This document shows, piece by piece, positions 7,995 through 15,530 of a DNA stretch of 26,988 nt. This DNA comes from DASTSN01 sp035549175 (GTDB taxonomy: Bacteria; Bacteroidota; Bacteroidia; Chitinophagales; Chitinophagaceae), in assembly GCA_035549175.1 (NCBI GenBank), contig DASZRL010000017.1:1-26988 (forward strand). The letters run 5' to 3'. The notes beneath the pieces are model-generated. The model did not search any database. It had not been told where the DNA came from and was given only the letters and a program-made list of their open reading frames with translations. Both the position numbers and the translations under genes were made by a program. Positions within the stretch are counted from its first letter, which is position 1. Every line of letters starts with the position of its first letter.

Positions 7995-8000
7995 ATGAAC

Positions 8001-8039
8001 TGGTGGCTATCGGTTCCCGGGCGGAACCGGTAGCCACCA
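8001..8039. repeat. 17-base-pair inverted repeat upstream of the aminotransferase promoter
   Basis: TGGTGGCTATCGGTTCC (8001-8017) pairs with 8023-8039 across a 5-base loop, with a single G-T pair. It has no T-run on its 3' side on either strand. It lies between the DUF1573 terminator and the aminotransferase -7 element, so it may be a second-line terminator, an operator, or an mRNA or DNA hairpin. Confidence 0.75.
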
Positions 8040-8040
8040 T

Positions 8041-8068
8041 AAAAAAATCCCTCCCTAGCCGGGAAGGA
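8041..8068 (-). terminator. intrinsic terminator of the DUF1573 pair
   Basis: On the minus strand TCCTTCCC-ggcta-GGGAGGGA forms an 8-pair stem with one G-T pair and is followed directly by seven T. It lies 34 bases past the stop of the downstream DUF1573 gene. Confidence 0.7.
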
Positions 8069-8102
8069 TCAGGTATTTCGGTGCCGGGGTAAGGGAGGTT
8101 GC

Positions 8103-8531
8103 CTAGTTGGATTTACCCTTGGACTTGGCATAGGCCTCATAGGCCGTGGCATCCAGCACTTCTCCGGTGATCTTGACCGATTTGGGGATATCAATCCCGG
8201 CCAGTTTGATATATACGTCCTTGTCAAAATGGTTCAGGGCGGCCGCATTGTACTGCACCTTCAGTTTGGCCGTCTGTCCGGGCTGAATAGGCTCGGTGGG
8301 TTTTTCGGGGGTGGTGCATCCGCAGGAACCCCAGGAGTTCTCGACGACAACAGGCTTATCGCTGATATTCTTGATTTCGAAATAATAGGTGACAGGCACG
8401 CCTTGTTTGATCTTCCCGAAATCATACTTTTCCGTATTCACCTTAATCACATCATCGGCCTTGGCCTGGGCCATGACGGCGGCACTGAACAGGAAGGCGG
8501 TGGCAGCGAGCAGAAGACTTTTCATATTCAT
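8103..8531 (-). CDS. DUF1573 exported protein, second of a tandem pair
   Basis: This 142-residue protein starts MNMKSLLLAATAFLFSAAVMAQA, a signal peptide; the second ATG (8525) is an equally good start. One DUF1573 immunoglobulin-like domain follows: VNTEKYDFGKIKQGVPVTYYFEIKN, then VVVENSWGSCGCTTPEKP with the conserved Cys-Gly-Cys, and GQTAKLKVQYNAA. It is probably periplasmic or envelope-linked; the biochemical role of DUF1573 is unknown. It ends with a Lys/Ser-rich tail (SKGKSN). It follows the other DUF1573 gene by 52 bases on the same strand and a clear terminator follows, so the two likely share an mRNA. Confidence 0.9.
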   Translation of the reverse strand: MNMKSLLLAATAFLFSAAVMAQAKADDVIKVNTEKYDFGKIKQGVPVTYYFEIKNISDKPVVVENSWGSCGCTTPEKPTEPIQPGQTAKLKVQYNAAALNHFDKDVYIKLAGIDIPKSVKITGEVLDATAYEAYAKSKGKSN

Positions 8532-8583
8532 GGTTTTTTTGAGTGGTGCGGATCCGGAGGCCCCGGCAGGCGGGGTGCCGGTC

Positions 8584-9036
8584 CTACTGGATTTGTTGTT
8601 TTAAAAATTGTATGGCGGCATTGGACGGTGCGGACCCCGGGGGGGCTTTCCAGACCATGCCCTTGATGATAAGTTGTTTGGATTGGTTGCCATTGTACAT
8701 GATGGTAATGTATTTTTCGAATACCCCCTCAGCGGCGGCGTTATAGCCCACCCGGATTTTCGCCGTGGCACCCGGCGCGATGGGCTGGTGGTCCCATTCC
8801 GGGGTAGTACAACCGCAACTGGCCTGTACCTTGTCGAGGGCCAGCGGGGTGGTTCCCGTATTGACGATTTCAAAATTATGGTACACCGGCTTTCCCTGGG
8901 GTATTTTGGCAAAATCGAATTCGGTCTCTTTCAGCTCAAGCACATCCTGGTTGCCGGCAGCAGGCTGGTTGTCCGTCTGGGCACCGGCCCCAAGGGCCAG
9001 GACCAGGAGAGCCAGGATGAACACACTTTTTTTCAT
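8584..9036 (-). CDS. DUF1573 exported protein, first of a tandem pair
   Basis: This 150-residue protein has signal peptide MKKSVFILALLVLALGAGAQ, a short Gln/Asn-rich spacer and one DUF1573 domain: LKETEFDFAKIPQGKPVYHNFEIVN, LDKVQASCGCTTPEWDHQPI and GATAKIRVGYNAAAEGVFEKYI. The Cys-Gly-Cys-Thr-Thr motif is shared with its downstream paralogue, which points to local duplication. The C-terminal KAPPGSAPSNAAIQFLKQQIQ replaces the paralogue's Lys/Ser-rich tail. It is transcribed divergently from the fused E1 gene across a 124-base intergenic region that holds -7 elements for both directions. Confidence 0.9.
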   Translation of the reverse strand: MKKSVFILALLVLALGAGAQTDNQPAAGNQDVLELKETEFDFAKIPQGKPVYHNFEIVNTGTTPLALDKVQASCGCTTPEWDHQPIAPGATAKIRVGYNAAAEGVFEKYITIMYNGNQSKQLIIKGMVWKAPPGSAPSNAAIQFLKQQIQ

Positions 9037-9058
9037 GTCAATTGGATTATAACAGGTT

Positions 9059-9066
9059 CAAAATTA
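9059..9066 (-). promoter_or_regulatory. -7 element of the DUF1573 pair
   Basis: TAATTTTG on the minus strand matches TAnnTTTG exactly and ends 22 bases before the ATG at 9036, giving a leader of about 18 bases. A -33 TTG is not obvious. Confidence 0.5.
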
Positions 9067-9148
9067 AGTGAAAGATGGCAGACGGCCCATAGGGGTTGCA
9101 TTCTATTCCATTTTTTTTAACAGGGGGGTAAACAGGGGGTAATCCTGT

Positions 9149-9156
9149 TATCTTTG
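9149..9156 (+). promoter_or_regulatory. -7 element of the E1 gene, 4 bases from the ATG
   Basis: TATCTTTG is an exact TAnnTTTG, followed by CCCC and the ATG at 9161. Transcription should begin at or beside the start codon. If the transcript starts later, the in-frame ATG at 9185 would be the translation start. Confidence 0.6.
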
Positions 9157-9160
9157 CCCC

Positions 9161-11554
9161 ATGGATCATACGACACCTTTAACGATGGCTGCGGGTGAAA
9201 AATTGTCGTTTGACAGGTTCCGGGATGAGGTGCTGAAAGATTACGAAGTCGCTTGTATCAGCCGGGAAACCAGCCTGCTGGGCCGCAAGGAAGTTTTAAC
9301 CGGAAAGGCAAAATTCGGCATTTTCGGGGACGGGAAGGAAGTGGCCCAGGTGGCGGCAGCCAAATTTTTCAAACCGGGCGATTTCCTGGCCGGTTACTAC
9401 CGGGACCAGACTTTTGCCTTTGCCCTGGGTGTGACCAACGTGGAGCAGTATTTTGCCCAGCTATATGCCGATCCGGACATAAACCATGATCCATTCAGCG
9501 CCGGCAGGCAGATGAACGCCCATTTCGCGACTCCATTTACCGACAAGAACGGGAAATTTGTAGACCTGGCCAACCGCATTAACATCGCCTCCAACCTGGC
9601 CCCGACCGCCGGGCAGACGCCGCGTTCCCTGGGGCTGGCCCTGGCTTCCAAGGCCTTTCGCCAGGTGGAGGCCCTGCACCAGTTCAAGCATCTGTCCAAT
9701 CAAGGCAACGAAGTGTGCTTTTCCACGATCGGCGATGCCTCCACCAGCGAGGGCGTTTTCTGGGAAACCATCAATGCGGCGGGCGTGCTGCAGGTCCCGC
9801 TGGTTGTATTCATTTGGGATGACGGGTATGGCATTTCCGTCCCCAAGAAATACCAGACCACCAAGGGTTCCATCTCCGAGGTGCTGGCAGGCTTTCAGAA
9901 ACAGGAGGGTACCAACGGTATCAACCTGTACCGGGTAAAGGGTTGGGACTATGCCGGCATGTGCGAATTATTCGAGGAAGGTATCCGCCTGGCACGCCAG
10001 ACACATACCCCGGCCGTGTTTCATGTGGAGGAACTGACCCAGCCCCAGGGCCATTCCACTTCGGGCAGCCACGAGCGGTATAAAAGCCAGGAACGGCTGG
10101 AGTGGGAACGGGAGTGGGACGCCAACCGCAAGATGCGGGAATGGATCCTGTCCAATCTCCTGGCCGATGAATCCGAGCTGGAAGAGATCGAATCCCGCTC
10201 AAAGGAAGCCGTGCGGGATGGCAAGAACCGCGCCTGGATCAACTATATCACGCCCATCAAAAACCAGGTCGCCCGGGTGGCCGACCTCCTCAATACCCTG
10301 GCGTCCGGGATGCCGGAGCAGGCGCCGGCCATCAAGAAACTGGTTATCGACCTGACCGCCAACCGGGAACCCCAGCGCCGCGAGGTGCTTCAGACCCTGA
10401 ATGCGGCGCTGGACCTGGCCGGTACCTACGAAGGGGCGGGCCCTGTCCGGGAGTACTACCAGGATTTGCTTAAACAGAACGAATCCCTGTACAATACCCA
10501 TCTCTATAATGAAGGGAGCCGAAGCGTCCTGCACGTGCGGGAGGTTAAGCCCGTCATACCCAAGGACGCTCCGGTGGTAAACGGATTTGAGGTATTGAAC
10601 CGCTACTTCGACGAGCTGTTTGCCGCCAACCCGAAGGTCCTGGCATTTGGAGAGGATGTGGGATTCATCGGCGACGTGAACCAGGGGTTCAGCGGCCTGC
10701 AGGCCAAGCACGGGGAAGCCCGGATATTCGACACAGGCATACGGGAACTCACCATCATGGGGCAGGGGATCGGCATGGCCATGCGCGGCCTGCGGCCGAT
10801 AGCGGAAATCCAGTATATTGACTACCTGCTGTACGGGTTACAGCCGCTCAGCGATGACGCGGCCACCCTGCATTACCGAACCCGGGGGCTGCAAAGCTGC
10901 CCCCTGATCGTGCGGACCCGGGGCCACCGGCTGGAAGGGATCTGGCACAGTGGTTCGCCCATGGGCGTCATTCTCCATGCCCTGCGCGGTTTCGTCATCT
11001 GTGTCCCTCGTAATATGGTGCAGGCGGCCGGTATGTATAATACCCTGCTGCAGGCCAATGATCCCGCCCTGGTCGTGGAATGCCTGAACGGCTACCGCCT
11101 CAAGGAAAAGCTGCCCGCCAACCTGCTGGAGTATACCGTACCGGTCGGCGTCCCCGAAGTGATCCGCGAAGGCAGTGACGTGACCATCGTCTCCTACGGT
11201 TCGGTCCTGCGCATTATCCAGGACGCGGCCAACGCCCTGGAAAAACTTGGCATCAGCTGCGAAGTGATCGATGTCCAGACCCTGCTGCCTTTTGACATTC
11301 ACCATACGATCCTGGAGTCCCTGCGGAAGACCAATCGCATCCTGTTCGTGGATGAGGATGTGCCCGGAGGAGCCGCGGCCTACCTGTTCAATAAGGTCAT
11401 GGAAGAACAGGGCGGCTACCGGTACCTCGACGTGGCACCCCGGACACTTACCGGAAAGGCCCACCGGCCGGCCTATGGCAGCGACGGGGATTATTTCAGC
11501 AAGCCCAACGCCGAGGAAATCGAGGCGGTCGTCAAGGCCATGATGGCGGAATGA
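9161..11554 (+). CDS. fused 2-oxoacid (branched-chain type) dehydrogenase E1 alpha/beta
   Basis: The 797-residue protein joins both E1 subunits of a thiamine-diphosphate 2-oxoacid dehydrogenase. The alpha half has YYRDQTFAFALGV, and the cofactor motif GDASTSEG (from about 191) through DDGYGIS (from about 220). A helical linker of roughly 110 residues (about 340-465) leads into the beta half: VNGFEVLNRYFDELF (about 472), FGEDVG (Glu498), IRELTIMGQGIGMAMRGLRPIAEIQY, and the C-terminal transketolase domain (VTIVSYGS, IDVQTLLPFD, RTLTGKAHRPAYGSDGDY). It decarboxylates a 2-oxoacid, probably from valine, leucine or isoleucine, and feeds an E2 lipoyl carrier. Fused E1 is common in Bacteroidota. No E2, E3 or lipoate gene is in the window. 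Confidence 0.93.
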   Translation: MDHTTPLTMAAGEKLSFDRFRDEVLKDYEVACISRETSLLGRKEVLTGKAKFGIFGDGKEVAQVAAAKFFKPGDFLAGYYRDQTFAFALGVTNVEQYFAQLYADPDINHDPFSAGRQMNAHFATPFTDKNGKFVDLANRINIASNLAPTAGQTPRSLGLALASKAFRQVEALHQFKHLSNQGNEVCFSTIGDASTSEGVFWETINAAGVLQVPLVVFIWDDGYGISVPKKYQTTKGSISEVLAGFQKQEGTNGINLYRVKGWDYAGMCELFEEGIRLARQTHTPAVFHVEELTQPQGHSTSGSHERYKSQERLEWEREWDANRKMREWILSNLLADESELEEIESRSKEAVRDGKNRAWINYITPIKNQVARVADLLNTLASGMPEQAPAIKKLVIDLTANREPQRREVLQTLNAALDLAGTYEGAGPVREYYQDLLKQNESLYNTHLYNEGSRSVLHVREVKPVIPKDAPVVNGFEVLNRYFDELFAANPKVLAFGEDVGFIGDVNQGFSGLQAKHGEARIFDTGIRELTIMGQGIGMAMRGLRPIAEIQYIDYLLYGLQPLSDDAATLHYRTRGLQSCPLIVRTRGHRLEGIWHSGSPMGVILHALRGFVICVPRNMVQAAGMYNTLLQANDPALVVECLNGYRLKEKLPANLLEYTVPVGVPEVIREGSDVTIVSYGSVLRIIQDAANALEKLGISCEVIDVQTLLPFDIHHTILESLRKTNRILFVDEDVPGGAAAYLFNKVMEEQGGYRYLDVAPRTLTGKAHRPAYGSDGDYFSKPNAEEIEAVVKAMMAE

Positions 11555-11596
11555 CCCGCGCAGGCTATATTTCTTCTTCGGGAACCGTTCATCCTG

Positions 11597-11624
11597 CCGG
11601 GCGATGGCCCGGTTGCCGTTTTCC
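11597..11624 (+). terminator. weak hairpin after the E1 gene
   Basis: CCGGGC-gatg-GCCCGG (11597-11612) is followed by a short T-rich stretch (GTTTTCCC, 11617-11624). The run is broken and 6 bases away, so termination is only possible. Confidence 0.3.
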
Positions 11625-11650
11625 CTGAATTTTACGTCAAAATTACCCGT

Positions 11651-12433
11651 ATGCACCTCACACTTTACCAGGTTGATGCCTTTACCAACCGGTTATTCGG
11701 CGGTAACCCGGCCGCGGTGATTCCCCTGCCGCAGTGGATCCCCGATGACCTGATGCAGCAACTGGCCATGGAAAATAACCTGGCGGAAACGGTGTTCTTT
11801 GTGCCGCAGGGCCCTGATTACGCCATCCGGTGGTTTACCCCGGTCCTGGAAATTAACCTTTGCGGTCATGCCACGCTCGCATCCGCCTTCATTTTATATA
11901 ATTACCTGGGCTACGACCGCCCCCGTCTTACGTTCCATTCCAAAAGCGGCCCGCTGGTCGTCGAGCGTCAGGGTAACCGGTTCCTGCTGGATTTTCCATC
12001 CTGGAAACCGGAGCGGATCAGCGACTACCCGGATGACCTGGCCGCGATACTGGGCGTTCCTGAAATCCTGGGTGTATACCGCTACCGCGACCTGCTGGTG
12101 GAGGTCGCCGATGAGCGGGCGGTGCGCGCCGCCCAGCCGGATTTCGGGGCCATTAAAAAGAGGGGCGACAAGGTCATCCTGACAGCCCCGGGCCGGGAAG
12201 TGGATTTCGTATCCCGGTTTTTCGCTCCTTCCGCAGGGATCGATGAGGATCCCGTGACCGGATCCGCCCATTCGCAACTGATTCCCTTCTGGAGCGAAAA
12301 ACTGGGCAAGCCGGTCATGCAGGCCCGGCAGCTTTCCCGGCGCGGCGGAGAAATTTACTGTGAGCAGCGGGGCCAACGGGTTACCATGGGCGGGGAGTGT
12401 GTCTATTACATGAAGGGCGAAATCCTCCTTTAG
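11651..12433 (+). CDS. PhzF-family isomerase/epimerase-like protein
   Basis: This 260-residue protein has the two-lobed diaminopimelate-epimerase fold of the PhzF family: YQVDAFTNRLFGGNPAAVI at the N-terminus, NNLAETVFFV with catalytic Glu46, RWFTPVLEINLCGHATLASAF, and GIDEDPVTGSAHSQLIPFW (Asp198 onward). The Glu and the DPVTGSAH loop are the family's general acid/base and binding features. Characterised members isomerise trans-2,3-dihydro-3-hydroxyanthranilate in phenazine synthesis, but most genomic copies, like this one, sit without phenazine genes and have unknown substrates. It is cytoplasmic. The stop overlaps the convergent DCC gene by 4 bases. Confidence 0.92.
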   Translation: MHLTLYQVDAFTNRLFGGNPAAVIPLPQWIPDDLMQQLAMENNLAETVFFVPQGPDYAIRWFTPVLEINLCGHATLASAFILYNYLGYDRPRLTFHSKSGPLVVERQGNRFLLDFPSWKPERISDYPDDLAAILGVPEILGVYRYRDLLVEVADERAVRAAQPDFGAIKKRGDKVILTAPGREVDFVSRFFAPSAGIDEDPVTGSAHSQLIPFWSEKLGKPVMQARQLSRRGGEIYCEQRGQRVTMGGECVYYMKGEILL

Positions 12434-12837
12434 TCCAGAAAGCGGGACCGGAGTTCCGGGGTAGGCACCAGGCATTCGGGCCGCCGGCCAAACCAGCGAA
12501 AGCGGTTACGGGCAATGAGGCGGTATACCGCATCCCGCAGAAACGCCGGCACCAGCCGCAGGATCCGGACCCAGCCCCAGCGGGGTAGCTGGGAGAAAGC
12601 CTTGATGGCTCCGGCGGACCGGGTGTAAATTTGACCATCCTGGTAGAGTAGGAAGGAGTTGAAATCATGGGTCGGCAGGCCGAATTGCTGCAGAAATGCC
12701 TGGCCAAACCGGGATTGGAGGGAGGCAAACCGGAATTTACGCTGCGCATCCCGGCGGATCATGAACTGCACCGAGCCGCTGCAGAGATTGCAATCCCCGT
12801 CAAACAGGATGACGGGATGCTGGCTGGGGATTTCCAT
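12430..12837 (-). CDS. DCC-family thiol-disulfide oxidoreductase-like protein (DUF393)
   Basis: This 135-residue protein begins HPVILFDGDCNLCSGSVQFMIRRD, which carries the DxDCxLC motif of the DCC (DUF393) family with Cys16 and Cys19. Then come FRFASLQSRFGQAF, LLYQDGQIYTRSAGAIKAFSQL and a C-terminal YRLIARNRFRWFGR, all typical. Members are thioredoxin-fold-like proteins presumed to do thiol-disulfide chemistry; the partner is unknown. The length is normal. The gene converges on phzF-like and has its own -7 element directly before the ATG. No signal peptide is seen, so it is likely cytoplasmic. Confidence 0.9.
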   Translation of the reverse strand: MEIPSQHPVILFDGDCNLCSGSVQFMIRRDAQRKFRFASLQSRFGQAFLQQFGLPTHDFNSFLLYQDGQIYTRSAGAIKAFSQLPRWGWVRILRLVPAFLRDAVYRLIARNRFRWFGRRPECLVPTPELRSRFLD

Positions 12838-12841
12838 AAGG

Positions 12842-12849
12842 CAAAGGTA
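12842..12849 (-). promoter_or_regulatory. -7 element of the DCC gene, 4 bases from the ATG
   Basis: TACCTTTG on the minus strand matches TAnnTTTG exactly and is followed by CCTT and the ATG at 12837. It lies just downstream of the terminator of the preceding gene, so the DCC gene needs its own promoter. Confidence 0.6.
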
Positions 12850-12857
12850 GGCTGATT

Positions 12858-12887
12858 AATGAAAAGCCCCTTCGGCAGGGAAGGGGC
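12858..12887 (-). terminator. intrinsic terminator of the YebC/TACO1 gene
   Basis: GCCCCTTC-cctgcc-GAAGGGGC on the minus strand is a perfect 8-pair stem followed by TTTTCATTAA. It starts 22 bases after the YebC stop. Confidence 0.75.
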
Positions 12888-12909
12888 AGGTCAGTCAGGC
12901 ATGCCAGGG

Positions 12910-13632
12910 TCATCCCATATTGTGAAACACCTTCTGTACGTCTTCATCCTGTTCCAGGCGTTCGATGAGTTTGCTCACTTCCTCGGCCTGGGCATCGGTA
13001 ACCGGGACGGTGGTGGTGGGGATCCATTCCACTTCCGCGCTGATGGGCGTAATCCCTTTTTCTTCCAGGGCCTTCTGCATGTTCCCGAAATCGGTGAACC
13101 CGCATCGCAGCACCAGCAGTTCCTCCCCGTTTTCTCCGGTGGCCTCCCCCATTTCTTCCAGGCCGTTGTCAATCAGTTCCAGTTCGAGTTCCTCGGTGTT
13201 GAGCCCCTGCGGCTTTAATTTGAAGACGCCCATTTTCTTGAACTGGAAACTCACGCTGCCGCTGTTACCCAGCGCTCCGCCTCCCTTATTGAAATGGCTC
13301 TTCACGTTGGCGACGGTACGAACATGGTTGTCGGTGGCTGTTTCCACCAGGATGGCCACTCCGTGGGGCCCGTAACCTTCATAGAGAATCTCCTCGTAGT
13401 TCTCCATTTCCTTGCCCATGGCGCGCTTGATGGCTGCCTCCACCCGGTCCTTGGGCATATTGACCGCCTTGGCGTTCTGCATGCAGCGGCGCAGTGCCGG
13501 ATTGGTACCCGGGTCGGGGCCGCCGGCCTTTACCGCGATGGCAATTTCCTTTCCGATCCGGGTGAACTGCTTGGCCATCCGGTCCCAGCGGGCAAACATA
13601 GTGGCCTTACGAACTTCAAATATCCGTCCCAT
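12910..13632 (-). CDS. YebC/TACO1-family translation or transcription factor
   Basis: The start at 13632 (MGRIFEVRKATMFARW) matches the N-terminus of Bacteroidota YebC-like proteins and gives 240 residues. The frame is open further to 13770, but that part crosses the upstream permease terminator. Features in order: MAKQFTRIGKEIAIAVKAGGPDPGTNPALR, NAKAVNMPKDRVEAAIKRAMG, YEGYGPHGVAILVETATDNHVRTVANVKSHF and GNSGSVSFQFKKMGVF. Family members bind nucleic acid or the ribosome; TACO1 and some bacterial homologues help translate proline-rich stretches, while others were described as regulators. It is cytoplasmic, and expression is probably constitutive. It is flanked by terminators on both sides. Confidence 0.93.
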   Translation of the reverse strand: MGRIFEVRKATMFARWDRMAKQFTRIGKEIAIAVKAGGPDPGTNPALRRCMQNAKAVNMPKDRVEAAIKRAMGKEMENYEEILYEGYGPHGVAILVETATDNHVRTVANVKSHFNKGGGALGNSGSVSFQFKKMGVFKLKPQGLNTEELELELIDNGLEEMGEATGENGEELLVLRCGFTDFGNMQKALEEKGITPISAEVEWIPTTTVPVTDAQAEEVSKLIERLEQDEDVQKVFHNMG

Positions 13633-13710
13633 TGTGTCGTAGTCTGTTTGTGATAATGCGTAATCGGGTTCCTCTAGCCGTATCCAGGCAGGGAAGCCCG
13701 GTTCGGGCTG

Positions 13711-13718
13711 CAAATTTA
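13711..13718 (-). promoter_or_regulatory. -7 element of the YebC gene
   Basis: TAAATTTG on the minus strand matches TAnnTTTG exactly. It sits just past the permease terminator and would give a leader of roughly 70 bases that contains a short dyad (13696-13708). Confidence 0.45.
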
Positions 13719-13731
13719 GGCAGATAGGCCT

Positions 13732-13766
13732 AAAGAAAAAACCGCCCTGCTCGGGGCAGGGCGGTT
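13732..13766 (-). terminator. intrinsic terminator of the amino-acid permease gene
   Basis: ACCGCCCTGC pairs perfectly with GCAGGGCGGT (13741-13750 with 13756-13765), extended by one A-T pair. On the minus strand TTTTTCTTTA follows directly. It begins 8 bases after the permease stop. Confidence 0.85.
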
Positions 13767-13773
13767 CCAAAAT

Positions 13774-15375
13774 TTATTCAAAATCGCTGGCCTTGGGTAG
13801 AATCTCACCCGGCGATCGGAGCTTGCTGGTCCGGCGGCTGTAGCTGAAGTAAATGATCAGGCCCAGGATCATCCAGCCAAATGCCACTTCCAGGGTCCGG
13901 TGGTCCAGGGCTATGATCATCGACGCACAGATGACCACGCCCAGGGTGGATACCAGGGGCACGGCAGGGGTCCGGAAGGGACGCTCGATCTGGGGCGCTT
14001 TCACCCGCAGGATCCATACGCCCGCACTGACCAGGACGAAGGCGAACAGGGTGCCGAAGGAGGTCAGGTCCCCGGTCACGTCACCCGGCACGAAGGCGGC
14101 GAAGAGGCCCACGAACGCGAAAAGGATCCAGTTGGCCTTGAAGGGCGTCTTGAAGCGGGGGTGCAGGTCGCCGAACAATTTCGGGATCAGACCGTCATTG
14201 CTCATGGTATAAAAGATACGGCTCTGCCCCATCAGCATCACCAGGATCACGGAGCTGAACCCGGCCAGGATGGCGCCGGTCACCGCGGTGGCCAGCCAGT
14301 GATAGCCATGCATGTAATTGGATATGGCATAAGCTACGGAGGCTTCCTTGCCGGCGGTTTTGAACTCCGACCAGTTGGCCACCCCTGTCAGGACGTGACC
14401 GAACAGGATATATAATATGGTACAGACCACCAGGGAGCCCAGTATGCCTATGGGCATGTCACGCTTGGGATTTTTGGCTTCCTGGGCGGCTGTACTAACC
14501 GCATCGAAACCGATGAAGGCGAAGAATACAATGGCCGCTCCTCCCAGGACCCCGCCCCATCCGTGCTTGAAGAATCCTTCATGGCCGGGGGTATTGGCCG
14601 GGATCAGGTAGGGGGTATGGTTTTCCGGCCGGATAAATTGCCAGCCGATCGCGATGAAGATGATGACAATGGTAACCTTGATCACCACGATGATGGAATT
14701 GACGGTGGCGGATTCCTGAATTCCCTTGATCAGCAGCAGGGTGAGCAGCAGCAGGATGAACAGGGCCGGAACATTCAGGATGCCGTGGTGGGTGGCCACC
14801 AGGCTCTTGAGATTGTCCGACAGGCCGCTTACCTGCTTGTCCGTGAGCATGAGCACCCCTTCCTTGGCCGTTTTGGCCAGTTCGGCCGGGAACTGGCTGA
14901 TCGCGCTGCCGGTCACCGCGTTGGCATGGTCGAATGGCGAATGGCACCATTCATAGGGTATAGCCCCTCCCAACAGCTTGTTCAGGTATTCACTCCAGGC
15001 GATGGAAACCGTGGCGGCCCCCAGGGCATATTCCATGATCAGGGCCCATCCAATGATCCAGGCAATCAATTCCCCCATGGTGACATACGAATAGGCATAG
15101 GCACTCCCTGCGATCGGGATCATGGCCGCAAATTCCGCATAGCACAGACCCGCAAAGGCACAACCGATGGCCGCTACCACGAAGGAAAGGGTGACGGCGG
15201 GCCCGGAGGCTTCAGCGGCGGCCGCCGCGGTGCGCACAAAAAGCCCGGCGCCGATGATCGCGCCGATCCCCAGCGCCACCAGGTTACCGGCTCCGAGTGT
15301 TCGCTTCAATCCTTTTTCATTATCAGCAGATTGCGCCAATAACTGCTCAAGTGGCTTCTTCACGAAAAGACTCAT
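13774..15375 (-). CDS. APC-family amino acid permease (cationic amino acid transporter type)
   Basis: This 533-residue polytopic membrane protein has the APC signature at its start: LKRTLGAGNLVALGIGAIIGAGLFVRTA (TM1 with the unwound Gly motif), AEFAAMIPIAGSAYAYSYVTMGELIAWIIGWALIMEYA, then FFAFIGFDAVSTAAQEAKNPKRDMPIGI in the middle. Twelve or more helices follow through ILGLIIYFSYSRR. It resembles CAT/YfnA transporters that import cationic or other amino acids by proton coupling or exchange. An extra stretch at about 145-200 (PFDHANAVTG through SLVATHHG) forms a loop between early helices. It is single-gene with a strong terminator, divergent from the DAACS symporter by 155 bases. The substrate is not determined. 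Confidence 0.92.
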   Translation of the reverse strand: MSLFVKKPLEQLLAQSADNEKGLKRTLGAGNLVALGIGAIIGAGLFVRTAAAAAEASGPAVTLSFVVAAIGCAFAGLCYAEFAAMIPIAGSAYAYSYVTMGELIAWIIGWALIMEYALGAATVSIAWSEYLNKLLGGAIPYEWCHSPFDHANAVTGSAISQFPAELAKTAKEGVLMLTDKQVSGLSDNLKSLVATHHGILNVPALFILLLLTLLLIKGIQESATVNSIIVVIKVTIVIIFIAIGWQFIRPENHTPYLIPANTPGHEGFFKHGWGGVLGGAAIVFFAFIGFDAVSTAAQEAKNPKRDMPIGILGSLVVCTILYILFGHVLTGVANWSEFKTAGKEASVAYAISNYMHGYHWLATAVTGAILAGFSSVILVMLMGQSRIFYTMSNDGLIPKLFGDLHPRFKTPFKANWILFAFVGLFAAFVPGDVTGDLTSFGTLFAFVLVSAGVWILRVKAPQIERPFRTPAVPLVSTLGVVICASMIIALDHRTLEVAFGWMILGLIIYFSYSRRTSKLRSPGEILPKASDFE

Positions 15376-15530
15376 AGATTTGGTTGATTGAGTTTACAAT
15401 GGGTCGTAAAATAAGCAATAATTCAGTTATCGCGCGATTTCCTGCCAGCCTACTTATTTATACGGTTAAATGTTTCTACTGATGCGTATTTTTTCCGATT
15501 TTCGGCATTCCTTACTAAACCAGGGTGTGT

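Noticed and set aside
10838..11656. 272-codon minus-strand frame over the E1 and PhzF starts
   Set aside because: It is antisense to the highly conserved E1 beta domain, and its His/Gln/Gly/Asp-rich composition is typical of an antisense frame.
13633..13770. N-terminal extension of the YebC frame
   Set aside because: It reads through the permease terminator hairpin. Bacteroidota YebC-like proteins begin MGR.FE.RK, as at 13632.
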